Of a DNA stretch of 64,000 bases, positions 35,258 through 43,019 are shown one piece after another. Within the stretch, counting starts at the first letter, position 1; each line of letters begins with the position of its first letter. A program made the translations under genes and the position numbers. The stretch comes from JASLDZ01 sp965199975 (GTDB lineage: Bacteria > Pseudomonadota > Alphaproteobacteria > Caulobacterales > Caulobacteraceae): positions 744,001-808,000 of the forward strand of contig OZ241340.1 of the NCBI GenBank assembly GCA_965199975.1. Reading direction: 5' to 3'. Below the pieces are notes generated by a model. The model ran no database searches and was not told the origin of the DNA. It worked only from the letters and a program-made list of their open reading frames with translations.

Positions 35258-35671
35258 TCAGCTGCGGCGGCGCCCCGGCGCCTGACCAGCGAGCGACCGC
35301 GCGAGCTCCACCACAACGCGGCGGTGGCGCTCATCCAGGCCGGGGAGGAGGGCCGCGACCTCCGCGACCTCGGGACTGTCGTGTTCGAACGGCGCGCCCG
35401 GCTCCTGGACCGCGCCCACGCCAGCGATGTGAAGCCCTTCGTAGAAGGCGGAGACGTTGGTCTTCAGCGCCTCGGCGATATACCAGAGCTTGGAGCCGCT
35501 GACCCTGTTGGCGCCGCGCTCGTACTTCTGCACCTGCTGGAAGGTGAGGCCGAGCGCGCCGGCGAGCCGCTCCTGGCTGATGCGCAGCGCCTTGCGGTGG
35601 GCGCGGATGCGCTGGCCGATATGCACGTCGATCGGGTCGGGCGAACGGTCGGCGTCGTCGCGTGCAGCCAT
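35258..35671 (-). CDS. XRE-family transcriptional regulator
   Basis: The 137-residue protein has a Cro/CI-type helix-turn-helix at about residues 20-75 (IRAHRKALRISQERLAGALG, then LTFQQVQKYERGANRVSGS). A C-terminal helical part ends with RRVVVELARSLA. The pattern is that of the short alphaproteobacterial XRE regulators encoded after lnt. The ATG at 35671 is 13 bases from the lnt stop, so it is probably in the lnt transcript. In related genomes metK often follows; here can-folP-thiD does. Confidence 0.88.
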   Translation of the reverse strand: MAARDDADRSPDPIDVHIGQRIRAHRKALRISQERLAGALGLTFQQVQKYERGANRVSGSKLWYIAEALKTNVSAFYEGLHIAGVGAVQEPGAPFEHDSPEVAEVAALLPGLDERHRRVVVELARSLAGQAPGRRRS

Positions 35672-35684
35672 TGCGCCCCCTCGA

Positions 35685-37301
35685 CTATCGCTCGTCGCCC
35701 CGGTGGCGACCGAACCGACGCCGTGCCCGTGGCCGGTGCATCCGCGATGCGGCGCCCACGGCCAAGCCTGACAGGACCATGACCCAGAACGGCACATCGC
35801 GCCACCTTGTGAAAAACGTGGGGGCGAGCGGCGGCGGCAACCGCGCATCGATCACGCCGGCGCGCGAGGGCGCGAGGCGCTCGAGCGCCCCGTCCGGTCC
35901 GCGGATCGTGCGCCCCAGGGCGTCGATCACCGCCGAGACGCCGGTGGGCGTGCCGCGCACCATGGGCAGCCCCTCCTCGATGGCGCGGTAGCTGGCGAGA
36001 TTGAGGTGCTGCCAGGGCCCCTGGTGGCGGCCGAACCAGGCGTCGTCGCTGATGTTGACGATCCACCCGGCGCGTGGCGCCCCCTCGGCGATCGAGGGGA
36101 ACAGCGCCTCGTAGCAGATCAGCGGCTGCGCCAGGGCGTAGGGGGCGGGCAGCGGCAGGCTGACGGGCCGCGGCTTGGGACCGGCGGTGAAGCCCTGGCC
36201 GACGCTGACCACCTGGCTCAGACCCAGCGGGCCCAGCACGCTTTCGAACGGCAGGTATTCGCCGAATGGGACGAGGTGGTGCTTGTCGTACATCGCCATC
36301 GCCCGCAGGCCCTGAGGGCCGCCGCGCTGAAGGGCGAGCAGGGTGTTGAAGTAGAGCCAGGCGCCAGGCGCAGGCTGCACGCGATAGCCGCCGAGGATGA
36401 GCAGCTGGCCCGGCGCAAGGCTCGCGGCGAGTTCCGCGCGGGTGCGCGCGGAGTCGGCCAGGTAGGTGTTGAACGCCGAGGGGATGGCGCCCTCGGGCCA
36501 GATGACCACCTGGGGGGCCGGCCCCGGCGCGCGCGCGAGGTCGACGTAGCGCTTCAGCGTGGCCTCGACGAGCGCATCGTCCACCGTCGAAGGCTCCGGC
36601 AGATCGGGCTGCACGATCCGCACGGCGGGGCCTGCGGCCTCGCGCGCCAGCGGGTGGGCGTGCAGCCGCGCGGCGCCGCCGAGGTAGAGCGCGGCCAGCG
36701 CCACGGCCGCCGCCGCCGGTGGCCCGAAACGCGCGGTCGCCGGGCCGCGCCACGCCAGGGCTGCGGGCGCAGCGGCGATGGCCAGGGTGATCCAGCTCAA
36801 GCCGTAGGCCCCCACCGCCGCCGCGGCCTGGCTGGGGGCCGAGCCGGCGCGCCAGGCCTCGCCCGGCAGGTCCCAGGGGAAGCCGGTGAGCATGTGGCCG
36901 CGCAGCCATTCCCACAGGCCGAACAGGCTGGCGAAGACCAGCACGCGCGCCAGCGCTCCCCTCGGGGCGAGCGTCGCGTACATCAGCCCCGCCACGCCCC
37001 AGAGGAGGCCGATCAGGCCTGGCACGAGTGTGAGCGCGAAGGGCGCCTGCCAGGCGTGCGCGGCGGCGTCGACCAAGAAGGGCTCGCCGATCCAGGAGGT
37101 GGAGACGGCGAGATAGCCCGCGCCCGCCAGCCACCCTCGCAGAAAGCCCGAGCGCAGCGGGCGCAGCGGGTCGCGGCGCTCCAACAGCACGAGCACGACT
37201 CCGAAGCCGAGCAGGCCCGGCAGGAACCCATAGGGCGGGTGCGCCAGCGCAGCCGCAGCGCCGCCTGCAAAACACAGCGCGCGCTCACCCCAGCGCGCCA
37301 T
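35685..37301 (-). CDS. lnt: apolipoprotein N-acyltransferase
   Basis: The 538-residue inner-membrane enzyme adds the third acyl chain to lipoproteins. It has about seven N-terminal helices and then a nitrilase-fold periplasmic domain. The Glu-Lys-Cys triad lies in VIWPEGAIPSAFNTY (Glu), the DKHHLVPFGEYLPF loop (Lys nearby) and PLICYEALFP (Cys), with NISDDAWFG after it. ATG 37301 begins MARWGERALCFAGG. It lies 17 bases after the VapC-type toxin gene, which separates it from corC. Confidence 0.94.
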   Translation of the reverse strand: MARWGERALCFAGGAAAALAHPPYGFLPGLLGFGVVLVLLERRDPLRPLRSGFLRGWLAGAGYLAVSTSWIGEPFLVDAAAHAWQAPFALTLVPGLIGLLWGVAGLMYATLAPRGALARVLVFASLFGLWEWLRGHMLTGFPWDLPGEAWRAGSAPSQAAAAVGAYGLSWITLAIAAAPAALAWRGPATARFGPPAAAAVALAALYLGGAARLHAHPLAREAAGPAVRIVQPDLPEPSTVDDALVEATLKRYVDLARAPGPAPQVVIWPEGAIPSAFNTYLADSARTRAELAASLAPGQLLILGGYRVQPAPGAWLYFNTLLALQRGGPQGLRAMAMYDKHHLVPFGEYLPFESVLGPLGLSQVVSVGQGFTAGPKPRPVSLPLPAPYALAQPLICYEALFPSIAEGAPRAGWIVNISDDAWFGRHQGPWQHLNLASYRAIEEGLPMVRGTPTGVSAVIDALGRTIRGPDGALERLAPSRAGVIDARLPPPLAPTFFTRWRDVPFWVMVLSGLAVGAASRMHRPRARRRFGRHRGDER

Positions 37302-37318
37302 CCGGCCGGCGCCCTGGC

Positions 37319-37720
37319 TCACAGGCGCCGTACGCGCCGAGGGTAGGTCGCCTCCACCGCCGCGGCGAAGCGGGCGTCCGCGGTGAGCAGGCGCGCGTCC
37401 TCCGCCAGCGCCACGGCCAGGTAGAGCGCGTCGTAGGCCGAGGCGGCGAGGGAGATGGCGAGCCGCTGAGCTTCCGCCACCAGCGGCGCGCTCGCGATCA
37501 ACCGCACGCCCGCCGCCCCGATGCGGCGCAGCCCCGCGCCCGCCTGCTCGGCCGACAGCACCCGGCGGCGCACCTGCTGGGCCAGCACGTTGGCGCACTC
37601 CAGCAACAGGAGATCAGGCGCCAGCAAGGGTTCGGAGCCGATGATCGCCTCCGCCGCCTGCGTTTCCGCCTCCTCCAGCACCCATTTCAACGCGACGGAG
37701 GCGTCCACGACCAGGGTCAC
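37319..37720 (-). CDS. VapC-type PIN-domain ribonuclease toxin
   Basis: The 133-residue PIN protein carries the acidic active site: D6 in LVVDASVALKW, E41 in LLECANVL, D97 in SAYDALYLAVAL and D115 in LLTADARF. Such toxins cleave tRNA or rRNA when freed from the antitoxin. It starts at GTG 37718-37720, overlapping the antitoxin stop by 4 bases. The pair lies between corC and lnt, two genes normally adjacent in this operon. All catalytic residues are intact. Confidence 0.9.
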   Translation of the reverse strand: MTLVVDASVALKWVLEEAETQAAEAIIGSEPLLAPDLLLLECANVLAQQVRRRVLSAEQAGAGLRRIGAAGVRLIASAPLVAEAQRLAISLAASAYDALYLAVALAEDARLLTADARFAAAVEATYPRRVRRL

Positions 37721-37959
37721 CGGAGGTTGTCGCGGTCCCTGTCGGCGCGCAGGAGCTCGGTGCTGGTGGGGCCGGGCAGCGGACCGATGGCGTCGCGCAG
37801 CGCCTTCGTCTCCGCGCGCCAGGCGTCGGCGTCGAAGCCGGCGCTGGCGGTGAGGGCGCGGCGCGCCTCTTCCTCCGCCGAGGTGCGGTTCTGCTCGGCG
37901 CGGCGCTTGAGGCCGGCGATGACGTGATCATCGAGGTTGCGGATCAGCATCTGGCCCAT
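37717..37959 (-). CDS. FitA-like ribbon-helix-helix antitoxin
   Basis: The 80-residue protein begins with a ribbon-helix-helix DNA-binding domain (MLIRNLDDHVIAGLKRRAEQ, then NRTSAEEEARRAL), typical of FitA/VapB antitoxins. The C-terminal tail is acidic and Arg-mixed and should wrap the PIN toxin. ATG 37959 is only 7 bases from a predicted -10 box, so the mRNA may be leaderless. It is expected to repress its own promoter. Confidence 0.88.
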   Translation of the reverse strand: MGQMLIRNLDDHVIAGLKRRAEQNRTSAEEEARRALTASAGFDADAWRAETKALRDAIGPLPGPTSTELLRADRDRDNLR

Positions 37960-37965
37960 GCGTAC

Positions 37966-37994
37966 AGTCTAGGCCGCATGTGATATCGCTGCAA
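37966..37994 (-). promoter_or_regulatory. predicted promoter of the antitoxin-toxin pair
   Basis: On the minus strand TTGCAG (37994-37989) and TAGACT (37971-37966) are separated by exactly 17 bases, close to sigma-70 consensus. A start about 7 bases after the -10 would fall on the antitoxin ATG at 37959. The whole gap between corC and the antitoxin is only 51 bases, so this promoter fills most of it. Confidence 0.5.
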
Positions 37995-38010
37995 TCATGC
38001 CGCCTCGAAG

Positions 38011-38928
38011 TCAGCCGTCGAGCGCGGCGGGTTCGACCGGCGGCGTGCGGCGCAGGCGCAGGCGGCGCAGGCGGCGCGGGTCGGCGTCGAGCACCTCGAA
38101 CTCCCAGCCGGCGGGGTGGACGATCACCTCGCCGCGCTGGGGGACGCGGCCGGCCAGGGCGGTGACGAGGCCGCCGACGGTGTCGATCTCCTCCTCGTCG
38201 GCCTCGTCGTCGACCAGCTCCATCTTGAGCAGGTCCTCGAGGTCCTCGACCGGGGCGCGGGCGTCGACGTCGTAGAGATCGCCTGGGCGCGCCACGATCT
38301 CGGGCGGGGCCTGCTCGTCGTGCTCGTCGTCGATCTCGCCGACGACGGCCTCGACCAGATCCTCCATGGTGACGAGCCCATCGACGCCGCCGAACTCGTC
38401 GATCACGAGCGCCATGTGCATGCGCGCCACGCGCATGCGCAGCAGCAAATCCTCGGCGCGCATGGAGGCGGGGATGTAGAGGGCGTCGCGCTTGAGTCGG
38501 TCGAGCACCGCCTCGCGCCAGGGCGGGGCGGCGGCCTCGCCACCGGCGGCGGGGGGGGCCAGCAGCTTCATCACGTCCTTGACGTGGACCACGCCCACCG
38601 GCTCGTCGAGCGTCTCGCGGTAGACCGGCAGGCGGGTGAGCTCGACCTCGACGAAACGGCGCACCACCTCGTCGAGCGGCGTCTCCACCTCCAGCGCCAC
38701 CACGTCGGCGCGCGGCGTCATCACATCGGCGACGCGCAGGCTGGCGAAGGCCTCGGCCTGGTCGACGAGATCGACGGCTTCGACCCCCTCGGCGTCAAGC
38801 GGGACATCGGCTGGGGCCGAGGGCGCGTCGGCGTCGAGCCAGCGGATCAGGGCGCCGCGCCAGCCGGGCGCGCGGCGGCGGCGGCGCGTCTCGGCGGCGG
38901 TGGGACTTCGCCCCTCGGAGTCGGTCAC
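38011..38928 (-). CDS. CorC/HlyC-family protein with CBS pair
   Basis: The 305-residue protein has two CBS domains (about residues 65-185, with VADVMTPRADVVAL and VVHVKDVMKLL) and a C-terminal CorC_HlyC transporter-associated domain. The FGGVDGLVTMEDLVEAVVGEI motif is diagnostic. It is cytosolic; the family is linked to Mg/Co efflux and membrane integrity. The start is GTG at 38926-38928, overlapping the ybeY stop by 4 bases. Confidence 0.92.
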   Translation of the reverse strand: MTDSEGRSPTAAETRRRRRAPGWRGALIRWLDADAPSAPADVPLDAEGVEAVDLVDQAEAFASLRVADVMTPRADVVALEVETPLDEVVRRFVEVELTRLPVYRETLDEPVGVVHVKDVMKLLAPPAAGGEAAAPPWREAVLDRLKRDALYIPASMRAEDLLLRMRVARMHMALVIDEFGGVDGLVTMEDLVEAVVGEIDDEHDEQAPPEIVARPGDLYDVDARAPVEDLEDLLKMELVDDEADEEEIDTVGGLVTALAGRVPQRGEVIVHPAGWEFEVLDADPRRLRRLRLRRTPPVEPAALDG

Positions 38929-39377
38929 GGGGCAGCCCCATAGGGATCGGACACGCCCAGCTTGGCCAGCACGGTGCGCTCCAGCGCTTCCATCTCCTCG
39001 GCCTCGGCGTCGGACTCGTGGTCGAAGCTTAGCAGGTGAAGCACGCCGTGCACCACCAGGTGTTGCAGATGATGGGCCAGCGGCTTGCCCTGGTCGGCGG
39101 CCTCGCGCGCGCAGACGCCGTGAGCCAGCGCCACGTCGCCCAGGTGCGGCGCGGCCGAGGGCGCGGCGGGGAAGGAGAGCACGTTGGTGGCGGCGTCCCT
39201 GCCGCGGAAGCGGGCGTTCAGTGCGCGCACCGCCGCGTCGTCGGCGAGGAGGACGGTGACCTCGTCCGCCGCGCGCGCCTCGCCCAGCGCCGCCTCCGCC
39301 GCCCGGCGCGCCAGCCGCTCAGCCTCGGGGAGGGCCGCCGTCCAGGCCTCGTCCTCAACCTCGACCTCGACGCTCAC
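38925..39377 (-). CDS. ybeY: endoribonuclease YbeY
   Basis: The 150-residue metalloprotein acts in 16S rRNA maturation and ribosome quality control. The zinc motif H-x3-H-x5-H is present in HLVVHGVLHLLSFDH, and the NxxFRGRDAATNVLSFP block precedes it. It starts at GTG 39375-39377 and overlaps the phoH stop by 4 bases. It lies between phoH and corC as in most proteobacteria. Confidence 0.94.
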   Translation of the reverse strand: MSVEVEVEDEAWTAALPEAERLARRAAEAALGEARAADEVTVLLADDAAVRALNARFRGRDAATNVLSFPAAPSAAPHLGDVALAHGVCAREAADQGKPLAHHLQHLVVHGVLHLLSFDHESDAEAEEMEALERTVLAKLGVSDPYGAAP

Positions 39378-40336
39378 ACGCGGGCCTCGGCGTCCTTGTC
39401 GTAGGCGCGCACGATGCGCTCGACCAGCGGGTGGCGCACCACGTCGCCCGCCTCGAAGCGGCTCACCGCGACGCCCTGCACGCCCTCGAGTATGCGCACG
39501 GCGTGGGCGAGGCCGGAGTCCTCCGGGCGCGGCAGGTCCACCTGGCCCGGGTCGCCGGTCACCGCCATGCGGGCGCCCTCGCCCAGGCGGGTCAGCACCA
39601 TCTTCATCTGCAGGCGCGAGGTGTTCTGCGCCTCGTCGACGATGACGAAGGCGCCGTTCAGCGTGCGGCCGCGCATGAAGGCGATGGGCGCCACCTCGAT
39701 CTCGCCCCGTTCGCGACGGCGGCGCACGGCCTCGGGGCCCATGATGTCGTTCAGCGCCTCCCAGATGGGCGCCATGTAGGGGTCGACCTTCTCGCTCAGG
39801 TCGCCCGGCAGGAAGCCCAGCCGCTCGCCCGCCTCCACCGCTGGGCGGGTGACGACGAGGCGGTCCACCTCGCCGCGCAGCAACAGGCCGGCCCCCCAGG
39901 CGACGGCCAGAAAGGTCTTGCCAGTGCCGGCAGGGCCGACGCCGAACACCAGCTCGCTCGCCGCCAGCGCCTCGAGGTAGCGCGCCTGCGCGGCCGTCTT
40001 AGGTTGGGTCGAGCCGCGACGGCCCGAGGGCAGTTGCGGCGCGCCGGGTGCGGAGGGGGGCGCGTCGCCGTGGCGGGCGGCGGCGATGGCGGCGCGCACG
40101 TCGCTCTCGCCCACCTCGGCGCCCGTTCGCACCCGCGCGGCGATGGCGTCGGTTGCGCGGCGGGCCAGGCCGCGGGCCGGCGCCTCGCCGCGCAGCCGCA
40201 CGCCCCCGCCGGGCGTCTCGACCAGCACGCGGAAGGCGTCCTCGATGAGGGCGGCGTGGCGGCTCTGCGGGCCGGCGACGGCGCGCACCGCGGCCTCGTC
40301 GTAGGGGAGGAATTCCTCCGAAGCGCGTGGGCTCAA
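39374..40336 (-). CDS. PhoH family ATPase
   Basis: The 320-residue protein has an N-terminal KH-like portion and a P-loop NTPase domain with VFGVGPAGTGKTFLAVA (Walker A), the RPAVEAGERLGFLPGD motif, FVIVDEAQN (Walker B) and MAVTGDPGQVDLP. It is probably an RNA helicase-like partner of YbeY. TTG at 40334-40336 overlaps the miaB stop by 4 bases and starts the family sequence; the longer frame upstream is a shadow of miaB. Confidence 0.92.
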   Translation of the reverse strand: MSPRASEEFLPYDEAAVRAVAGPQSRHAALIEDAFRVLVETPGGGVRLRGEAPARGLARRATDAIAARVRTGAEVGESDVRAAIAAARHGDAPPSAPGAPQLPSGRRGSTQPKTAAQARYLEALAASELVFGVGPAGTGKTFLAVAWGAGLLLRGEVDRLVVTRPAVEAGERLGFLPGDLSEKVDPYMAPIWEALNDIMGPEAVRRRRERGEIEVAPIAFMRGRTLNGAFVIVDEAQNTSRLQMKMVLTRLGEGARMAVTGDPGQVDLPRPEDSGLAHAVRILEGVQGVAVSRFEAGDVVRHPLVERIVRAYDKDAEARV

Positions 40337-41739
40337 GCGGCGTGGTCCAAGGTGCGAGCGGCGGGCATGTCGAGGCAACGCCCCTGCAGGCTGTTCGGGC
40401 CCGCCGCGACCATCTCCACCGGCGTGATCCGGCCGATCAGGTGGGAAGGCGCCTCGGCCCACACCGCCTGCAGATAAGGCGAGCGGCCGATCAGCTGGCC
40501 CGGGTTGCGACCCGACTTCTCCCAAAGCACGGGGAGCGTGAGCCCGAGCTGGGCCAGGTCGAAACGCTTGCGGTCGCCGTCGATCACCGCGTTGAGCGCG
40601 GCCAGGCGCTCGGCCTTGACCGCCTCGTCCACCTGGCTCTGCAGGGCCGAGGCGGGCGTGCCCGGGCGGCGGGAGTACTTGAAGGTGAAGGCGCCGGCGT
40701 AGCCGACCGTCTCGGCGAGCTGCAGGGTGGCGGCGAAGTCGACGTCGGTCTCGCCCGGGAAGCCGACGATGAAGTCGCTGGTCAGCGCCAGATCGGGCCG
40801 CGCGGCGCGCAGGCGCTCGACCAGCCGCAGGTAGTGCTCCGCGGTATGGCGCCGGTTCATGGCGCGCAGCACCCGGTCGGACCCCGACTGCACCGGCAGG
40901 TGCAGGTAGGGCATCATCGCCGGAACCTCGGCGAAAGCGGCGACGAGGTCGTCGGCCATGTCGCCGGGATGGCTCGTGGTGAAGCGGATGCGGTCCAGCC
41001 CGTCGATATCGGCCACTTCGCGGATCAGCCGCGCCAGGCTCCATTGGCCGCCGCCTGTCCCCTCGCCGGCGTAGGCGTTGACGTTCTGGCCCAGGAGGGT
41101 GACCTCGCGCACGCCCTGGCGCGCCAGCGAGCGCGCCTCGGCCATCACCGCGGCGGCGGGGCGCGACCACTCGGCGCCGCGCGTGTAGGGCACCACGCAG
41201 AAGCTGCAGAACTTGTCGCAGCCCTCCTGCACGGTGAGGAAGGCGGTGACGCCCGAGGCGGTGCGCTCCACCGGCAGGGCGTCGAACTTGTCCTGGGGCG
41301 CGAAGTCCGTGGCCAAGCGCTCGCCGCGGGCGCGGGCGGTGCGCGCGATCAGCTCGGGCAGCTGGTGGTAGCTCTGCGGCCCGACCACCAAGTCGACGGC
41401 CGGCTGGCGCGTCATGATCTCGGCGCCCTCGGCCTGGGCGACGCAGCCCGCCACCACGATGGTCGAGCGGGGATGGCCGGCCGCCACCCGCTCGCCGCGT
41501 ATCTCCTTGAGCCGCCCCAGCTCGGAGTAGACCTTCTCGGCCGCCTTCTCGCGGATGTGGCAGGTGTTGAGCACCACGAGGTCGGCGTCCTCAGGCCGCT
41601 CGGCCATGGCGTAGCCCAGCGGGCGCAGCACATCGGCCATGCGCTCGCTGTCGTAGACGTTCATCTGGCAGCCGTAGGTCTTGATGTGCAGCCGCCTGGG
41701 CGCGGGCGCATCGCCGGGCTGCGGCTCGGGCGCGGTCAT
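40333..41739 (-). CDS. miaB: tRNA-2-methylthio-N6-dimethylallyladenosine synthase
   Basis: The 468-residue radical-SAM enzyme adds the methylthio group to i6A37 in tRNA. It has the UPF0004 domain with KTYGCQMNVYDSERM and cluster cysteines, the radical-SAM CxxxCxxC in GCDKFCSFCVVPYTRG, and a C-terminal TRAM domain. Starts at 41739, 41751 and 41781 are possible; 41739 is chosen because the conserved sequence begins soon after, but ribosome sites are unclear. It heads the miaB-phoH-ybeY-corC chain. Confidence 0.94.
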   Translation of the reverse strand: MTAPEPQPGDAPAPRRLHIKTYGCQMNVYDSERMADVLRPLGYAMAERPEDADLVVLNTCHIREKAAEKVYSELGRLKEIRGERVAAGHPRSTIVVAGCVAQAEGAEIMTRQPAVDLVVGPQSYHQLPELIARTARARGERLATDFAPQDKFDALPVERTASGVTAFLTVQEGCDKFCSFCVVPYTRGAEWSRPAAAVMAEARSLARQGVREVTLLGQNVNAYAGEGTGGGQWSLARLIREVADIDGLDRIRFTTSHPGDMADDLVAAFAEVPAMMPYLHLPVQSGSDRVLRAMNRRHTAEHYLRLVERLRAARPDLALTSDFIVGFPGETDVDFAATLQLAETVGYAGAFTFKYSRRPGTPASALQSQVDEAVKAERLAALNAVIDGDRKRFDLAQLGLTLPVLWEKSGRNPGQLIGRSPYLQAVWAEAPSHLIGRITPVEMVAAGPNSLQGRCLDMPAARTLDHAA

Positions 41740-41786
41740 CTGCCCGCGCATATCGCCCGCACCCGGACGCGGCGCAAGCAAGGCGC

Positions 41787-42077
41787 TCAGCGCTCCTCCT
41801 CGAAGCGCGCCTCGATCAGGCGGCAGAGCCCCTCGAGCGCCTCCGCGGCCTGGGGGCCGCGCGCCTCGATCTCCACCTGCGAGCCGGGGCCGGCGGCCAG
41901 CATCATCAGGCCCATGATGGACTGGGCGTCCACCGTCTGGCCCTCGCGGGTGACGGTCACCTCGGCGTCGTGGCGCGCCGCCTCCTTGACGAACTTGGCC
42001 GAGGCGCGGGCGTGCAGGCCGCGCTCGTTGGTGATGTCGACCACCCGGCGCAGGACGGCGTCGGTCTCGGCGCTCAC
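41787..42077 (-). CDS. ptsH: HPr phosphocarrier protein of the regulatory PTS
   Basis: The 96-residue HPr has the phospho-accepting H22 in GLHARASAKFV and the regulatory Ser 53 in DAQSIMGLMML, the substrate of HprK. No sugar-permease components are encoded here, so this is the regulatory (PTS-Ntr-like) form. It starts at GTG 42075-42077, overlapping the EIIA stop by 4 bases. The miaB frame lies beyond it. Confidence 0.94.
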   Translation of the reverse strand: MSAETDAVLRRVVDITNERGLHARASAKFVKEAARHDAEVTVTREGQTVDAQSIMGLMMLAAGPGSQVEIEARGPQAAEALEGLCRLIEARFEEER

Positions 42078-42478
42078 TTCTCGCCCGCGAGCACGTAGGA
42101 GGCGACGGAGATGTACTTGCGCCCGGCGTCCTGGGCGGCGGCCACGCAGGCGCTCAGCGGCTCGCGGCCGCGCAGGGAGGCGAGCTTGATCAGCATGGGC
42201 AGGTTGAGGCCGGCGATCACCTCCGCCCTGGTCTCGTCCATCACCGAGATGGCCAGGTTGGAGGGTGTGCCGCCGAACATGTCGGTGAGCAGGATCACCC
42301 CGCGGCCTGTGTCCACCTCGCGCGCAGCGCGCACGATGTCGGCGCGGCGGCGCTCCATGTCGTCGTCGGGGCCGATGGCGATGGCGCGCACCGCCGTCTG
42401 CGGGCCGACCACGTGCTCCATGGCGGCGACGAACTCTTCGGCGAGCCGTCCGTGGGTGACGATCACCAGGCCGATCAT
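42074..42478 (-). CDS. PTS EIIA component, mannose type
   Basis: The 134-residue protein is a mannose-family EIIA domain with the active H9 in IGLVIVTHG and the VILLTDMFGGTPSN region. Without permease subunits it must be a phosphate sink or regulatory partner of HPr. It is coupled to ptsH by a 4-base overlap and follows hprK by 91 bases; the gap has no clear structure. Confidence 0.92.
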   Translation of the reverse strand: MIGLVIVTHGRLAEEFVAAMEHVVGPQTAVRAIAIGPDDDMERRRADIVRAAREVDTGRGVILLTDMFGGTPSNLAISVMDETRAEVIAGLNLPMLIKLASLRGREPLSACVAAAQDAGRKYISVASYVLAGEK

Positions 42479-42569
42479 GCGCGTCCCTGCGGGCCGGTCG
42501 GGCGCCCGGACGGCGCCCTCGCGCGCCCGTGCGTGGCGGGGCCGGGTGATACGCCCGCCCACACCCTGG

Positions 42570-43019
42570 TCAAAGCTGCGCCTTCGCCGCAGGCGAACGG
42601 TTCGCCTGCAGGGCGAGCGCGAGCCGGGCCATGGCGGAAGCCTCACCGGCGCGAAACCGCGAGTGCGGCACGGCCACGCCTGCGAGCCGCACGCATCGCG
42701 CCGCCGGCAGCCGCTCCATCTCGGCGCTCCCATCGAGAAGATCGGCGACGAGGTCGATGGAGGCGAAGCTGCGCGCCTGCACACGCACGACGGCTTGGCC
42801 CCTCGCCTCGACCAGCCCGAACAGCGGCGCCGGCGCCCGGCCGAAGAGCCGCCCGCCCGACGCCCAGGCCGTCACCCGGTCGTCGGCGACGAGGCTCCAG
42901 CCGGTCTGCAGCGCCTGCAAGGCGAGGTCGCTCTTGCCCACGCCCGAGGGACCGCGCAGCAGCACTCCGCGCCAGACGCCGGCGTCGCGGTGGGCGATCA
43001 GGCCGGCGTGCAGGATCAG
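42570..43019 (-). CDS. hprK: HPr kinase/phosphorylase, short alphaproteobacterial form
   Basis: About 149 residues if read from CTG 43019, which overlaps the chvG stop as CTGA. GTG 42965 would begin inside the family core, and the sequence before it (ILHAGLIAHRDAGVWRGVLL) is family-like, so the long form is favoured. Walker A is GPSGVGKS at 23-30 and the catalytic ADDRV at 45-49. The N-terminal domain of Gram-positive HprK is missing, as usual in this class. It phosphorylates the HPr serine. Confidence 0.85.
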   Translation of the reverse strand: MILHAGLIAHRDAGVWRGVLLRGPSGVGKSDLALQALQTGWSLVADDRVTAWASGGRLFGRAPAPLFGLVEARGQAVVRVQARSFASIDLVADLLDGSAEMERLPAARCVRLAGVAVPHSRFRAGEASAMARLALALQANRSPAAKAQL

